DNA of 64,000 nt from Enchytraeus crypticus (lineage: Eukaryota > Annelida > Clitellata > Enchytraeida > Enchytraeidae): contig CAJHZI010000679.1 of assembly GCA_905160935.1 (NCBI GenBank), positions 479,501 through 543,500 of the forward strand, in the 5' to 3' direction. A program made the position numbers and the translations under genes. Shown here piece after piece: positions 29,513 to 35,500 of this stretch. Within the stretch, counting starts at the first letter, position 1. Each line of letters starts with the position of its first letter. Below the pieces are notes generated by a model. It was not told the DNA's origin. It was given only the letters and a program-made list of their open reading frames with translations, and did not search any database.

Positions 29513-32500
29513 CAGACGGACAGACAGCGAGAGGGAGAGAGAGAGAGAGAGAGAGATAGATAGCGAGAGAAATGTGATTCTCTTACCCCTGGTACTTTTA
29601 AATTTGATACAGTTGAGTTTCCATTTATCTCTTTCAGCTTTCCCTGAAATCAATTTTGAAGACATCGATAGAATTTAAATTTATTCACTCTTTAAAACGG
29701 CCACAGCATGAGACATTAGAGTCACCATAAGCCACGAACTGGATTTCAATTCAAGTTTCTACTGTCTGTTACATTGAATATTCAGCAGTTTCTTTAAAAG
29801 CCGATTTCTACCCACACACGCTGAAGGATTGACAAAAGAAATTTTAATTCAATGTGACCACTGTACACGTACACTACATATTAATGCTTTAATTAATTAT
29901 TTTCATTAATTATTGAATCAATTTGACGGCTTATCTTTTCCTTTTTCGGATCTTAGAATTCGAGGATAGGCCAATATGTTTTGATTTTTACGAATAAGTG
30001 GATCGAATATATACAATATATACTTTTTAACATTTTAGAATGTAATATATTGCCCGTCACTGACATGCGTTAACATCAGCTTAAGCTTTTTATATTTTAT
30101 TTATCTTAAGGTATCCTACTATATCTTAATGTATCTTACGGTATCTTAATGTATCTTACTATATCTTAATGTATCTTACTATATCTTAATGTATCTTACG
30201 GTATCTTAATATATCTTACTATATCTTAATGTATCTTACTATATCTTAATGTATCTTACGGTATCTTAATGTATCTTTATGTATCTTAGCCGGTGGCTGG
30301 AGCCGGTAGCGATGTCGGTAAGATACTCGACCGCGGATCAGTATGTGCGGGATTCAAATCCTGGGCTCGCCCGTCACTGACATCGCTTTCGAGTGAGGAA
30401 ACTGACGTTAACATTAGCTATTTTTAAGTCCTCTAAATGAAGATTTCATGACAACACTAAGCACAGCATAATACTAAGCCATCATGACCTAACTGATCAA
30501 ACCTTTCCAGTGGAAGCCTCGAGTTCTTTCCTCTTAGCCTCAGACTGGGTCAGGAGGTCATTGACCCGGTCTAGTTCCTCCTCAAACCTCGCTTTCTTCT
30601 CTTCCACTCCCTCCAGCTCACTCCGTAGCTTCGTGGTCGTCTCTTTAGCTGCCGTCAGTTCTAATTCCAACTCCATGATGTGCTGCTTGTCATCGGAGGT
30701 TAATAACCGAGATTCGACCTGTCGTAGCTGCAAGTGTATGACAAGGGAATGTAAAACTAGAACCGTAAGACAAACATTCGGAATATAAGTAATATAAAAG
30801 TAATGTATACTCTTTATTCACAAAACAAATGGCAGTAGTACAAGCAAGGAAAATAAGACAACATAAAAATACAAACTGAATTAGGTAGTCATAAGAAATA
30901 TAAAATATTAAGGTTTACTCTTAATTCATATAAATTATATATATTATATATATGTTCATATAAAGGATCAAGGTTTGTAATAGTTCTGGATCGGAACCCT
31001 GCACTTACTAATCCATAGTCAAATTCCAAACCGACATGCTACAGGTTCAGCCTATATGGCAGACAAAATAATTTTCTTAAATAATAAATTTTGCAGAGAA
31101 AAAAAGAGGAATAATTCGTTTTGGATCAGACTATCGACAGATTTGAGCCGCTGATCTAAGAAAAGTTGCTAAACACTCTAACCACTATGCCAACACCACA
31201 AGAGCTCAACCTTGTCCTCAGCCTGTATTCTCTCAGTCTCGAGCTGCTCGTTACGTCTCTCAGCCTTCCTCAGCTTGAACTGAAGTATCCTGCAGCTCTT
31301 CGCCGTCGTCTCCAGTTCCTTCTGGAGTTCTCTGAACTCCATCGTCTCCTCCTCACGAAACTGATCATGCATTTCTTCCATCTCCAGCTGAACGTCCTTC
31401 ACCTTCAAATACATGTTAACAATAAACGTCCTTCACCTTCAAACACATGTAAACAATCACTTAAATGTTCTTCACTTTCAAGCATAGGTAAATAATAATT
31501 AAATTAAGTTTCACCTTTGAACACAAGTAAACAATCAATTCAGCCTCATTTACCTTAAAACAACTCTAAAATCACGGTTATTGTGATTTTTTTCTTTCGT
31601 TTAGTCTGATAGCTGTAATAATATAGTATGAAAAAGAACCCAATGCAAAATTCTGATCTATAAGATACTGATAATGGAAAGATACTGTTAAGTCTTCAAC
31701 TGACTCAAAGAATTGTCTTACCGGTCAATCATGAATAACTTGTCTATCAGTTTTGCAAGACGTTAGTCGGTTAAGATATAATATTAATCTAGCCTCTTGT
31801 TTCAGTTCTGCATTCTCTTCCACTACATCAGCATATCTAGCCTCAGCATCATCGAGCCGTCGCTTGAGTGCAGCAAGGTCATTCTCCTGCTGAGCCAATG
31901 AGGCTCTCTCGCTCTCAGGCAGCTTTAGCTTATCCACAAGTCTGGACTTCTCTGCCTTTAGTCTGCTGCCTTCATCCTCCAGCTCAGATATACGCTTCTT
32001 GTAGTGCATCTTCATCTGGGTGATAGAGATAAACAAATCAATAATCAATCAAATCTTAAAACAATCAATATAGAGATCAATAACTCAATCAATTTTTAAA
32101 ACAATCAAGATAGAGATCAATAACTCAATGAATAAATTTTTAAGACAATCAAGATTGAGATCAATAAATCAGTACTCAAACAAATCGTAGAACAGTAAAG
32201 ATAAAGATCAATACCTCACTACTCAATTAACAAAGTCAGCAAACTGACGCCATGGAAAATAAAAACTTATAAGCTAAACCTCGAATGACTGACCAATCAA
32301 TTGATCAATATATTGATTGATTGCCTCACCTGATCGAAGTCTTTTTTCTTAGCATTGAGCAGATCAGCGAGCACAGCTTTTTCTCTCTCTACCTTCTCAC
32401 ACTGCTCGTCCATCCTGCAGACTTTGAGCCTTAGACCCTCTACCAGACAGGCAGTGCTGTCCTCACCGCTCTCATCCTCTGCGCTCAGTCTGCTCAGCTC

Positions 32501-35500
32501 CGCTCTGCTCTTCTCCAAAGCTCGGCTCAGAGGAGCTACATTTAGAGGCAGAATATTAATCATTAAGGTTTGAAGTCCGTTTCCTCATACAAGGATGATG
32601 TCAGAGACGTTCCCCATCACATGTCACTACAAATCGATTCACCCCAACGATATGACAAAACACGTGCTGAAGAGAAAAGAAAAGATCCTAAATGGTGCCG
32701 GTCCGGTGATCAAAAAAACAGTAAGGCAAGATGAAAAAGTCTATGGTGGGAAGAGATGTGTTCAACCTACAACGGAAAGTGGAAGTAGTAGAACAACACT
32801 AGGTCCCTGACATCACATTCCGGTTAGGAAGCAGACGTTAAATAATCTTATAAAGAACGGTTGAGAGAAGCTAGAGATAGATCTGCATATCAGGGACGTC
32901 CCTGACATCATCTTGCAGTTAGCAAACTAGACGTTAAATAATCATAGAGACCAGGATTGAGAGGAGCTAGAGATAGAGCATCACACTAGGGACTCCCTGA
33001 CATCATCTTGATCTTAGAAACCAGACGTTAAATAATCAGAGCACAGCTCAGAGGAGTGAGGAATATCACGCTAGGGACGTCCCTGACATCATCATCTTCT
33101 TCTTCATTAATTTAAACAATTAAAGAAGATTGTAATGTCAGCTTCATCTCTCGAAAAGGCATTAGTGACGGATGAGCGCGGAAGAGATAAAGATATAGCA
33201 TCAGTGAAACTAATAAAATTTACTTATAGTGTTCATAAAGCTTTAACAATTTAACTATGTTATAATTTACTTTCGTTTATATAATTATTCAAATATATCT
33301 TAAGAACAAAAATTCAAATCGTTACTTTTTAACTTTTAATAAATATTAATATAGACACTTACACAGAATTTAGCTACTAAAAACAAGTTTATCAATTAAA
33401 TAGCTAACTACATATCGGAGCTCACGTAACCATAAACATTCAAATCAGGGTTAGAGTAAGAGACATACGGCCATCAGAAAGGACCCAACAGTGACCAATT
33501 ACTCAATTAATTAATCCTGTCCTACATAATTATAAATCACTCATTACTTCCTCTACATAATTAAGTAATTATCATATTATACTATAGTACATCTCGCTCA
33601 ATCAATCAATCACTCAATCACCCTACCAGGCTGAAGATGAAACCTGACGGAATCTCTCTCGTAAATCTCATCGGCCGTCTCTTCCATGTCCCTCATCTCT
33701 CTCACGAAGTCCTCCATGCCTCCCTCCTCGCTACCCGCCTCCGAGCGGGACCCAACGGACCGGGTGTCAGACCGGGCATCCGACCCGTCCTGGGCGGGAT
33801 CGGCCGAGAAGTAGAGGGTGAGGGGCTTAGTGAGGCTCTGCTTGGCCGAGTCTATCAGCTCTCGCTTAGAGGGGGTGGTCTGGTCCTTGCTGGATTTGAT
33901 TGTACCTCCTCCGCCTAGAATATGAGAGAATTATACAATAATTAATTTATTCTGCCTTAATTTGGTTTCTAAAGAAAGCTCTAAAGATTTGTTTAACGTC
34001 TGTTTTGGTAGCAGGAGAGATACTGTGGGGATGTGATTTGAATTGCTAGCCTCGTAACTATCAGTCCATACGACTTTTGATTTTTCTTTATTTATTTCTT
34101 TTTATATATACTCTCAAACAAACTCTCGTCTTTCCTTTGCTAGAAGAAAGTCTACTTCAGAAAGATGACGGGTTTACAGAAGTTGTCCTGAAAGTTGAAG
34201 GTCACGGATTATTGCTTAGAATTTTTATGGGTAAGTTTACGAAGAAAATGCCCCTTTCTCCGCTCGCTTGTGGGTATTTAGTTACATTGAAGTAACTTTT
34301 AAATAAGTTCAGAGTGTTTACAATTTCCAGCAGTTTAAAGAACAAACGTATTTACCTCCAATAAAAGTTAATATAGCAATAATGTAAGACATAAATCTCT
34401 TCCACGTTTCTCTGTACCCGTTGTGTGGATGTAGTGTTACAAGCGCTGCTAGTCCAGTAGTTGAATGTGTTTTCTTAGCGTCTCTTATCTCCAAACAAAC
34501 CATCGGCTCGCAGCAGTATGTAGAGTTCTGCTTTACACCAGTGACTCAGAATTCAGAGATATAGCAGGAATGGGGATGTGGAATAAGTCATCTCCCCTCA
34601 ATCGTCAAATTTAATTAGAGAAACAACAACAACAACAACAACAATACGATTAGAGTGCTACTGTTGTCCATGACAACATCAAACACTGTGGAACCAAATT
34701 GCAACCGATGAGCAGAGTAAGGGGTCAAAAATTCCAAAAACGGTGCAAGCCAAAGTCCGGGTGGTCAGTCCAAGGTGATACAGTTGCACATTGTATTTTC
34801 AGGCGTTTGCAGGTCAAGCTGGTAGCAATGTAAAATGTTCTCAAAGAAGACCAAACTCTTTTATCATAAAAAATGAAGCTAAATCAAACACATTGAGTGA
34901 TTATATAGTCACCAAACAGTATTCCCACCTCAACATCTAGGAATCCTTACATCTAGGAATCCTTACATCTAGGAATCCTTACATCTAGGAATCCTTACAT
35001 CTAGGAATCCTTACATGCAGGAATCCTTACATCTAGGAATCCTTACATCCAGGAATCCTTACATCCAGGAATCCTTACATCTAGGAATCCTTACATCCAG
35101 GAATCCTTACATCCAGGAATCCTTCCATCCAGGAATCCTTACTTCCGTTCCTTGTGTAGTTTGCTTCGATTCAACCAGTCTAATCCCAAAAGTATTCAGA
35201 CCCCGTGACCCTAGATGTAATCAACCTTGACCTAGATGTAACCAACCTTGACCTAGATGTAATAAACCTTGAGCTAGGTGTCGTCGGGAAGATTTTATTG
35301 TGTTAGTAACTTAGCTGCTGATGAAGCCTCTAATCCAGCATATTTACAATTTAGTACCAATTCAAAATCTAATAACACCTTAAATATTCCGTAGTTCCTC
35401 CTAGAGATGAATGATAGCAATACGAGTTTGCACCTGGAAACTGTGTTAACACAAAAATTGCCAGGATCTTGTACAGCAGTCTCGAAGACCAGGCAGCGAC

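Noticed and set aside
33637-33918. 93-codon plus-strand frame with high GC
   Set aside because: Antisense shadow of MTCL exon 2.
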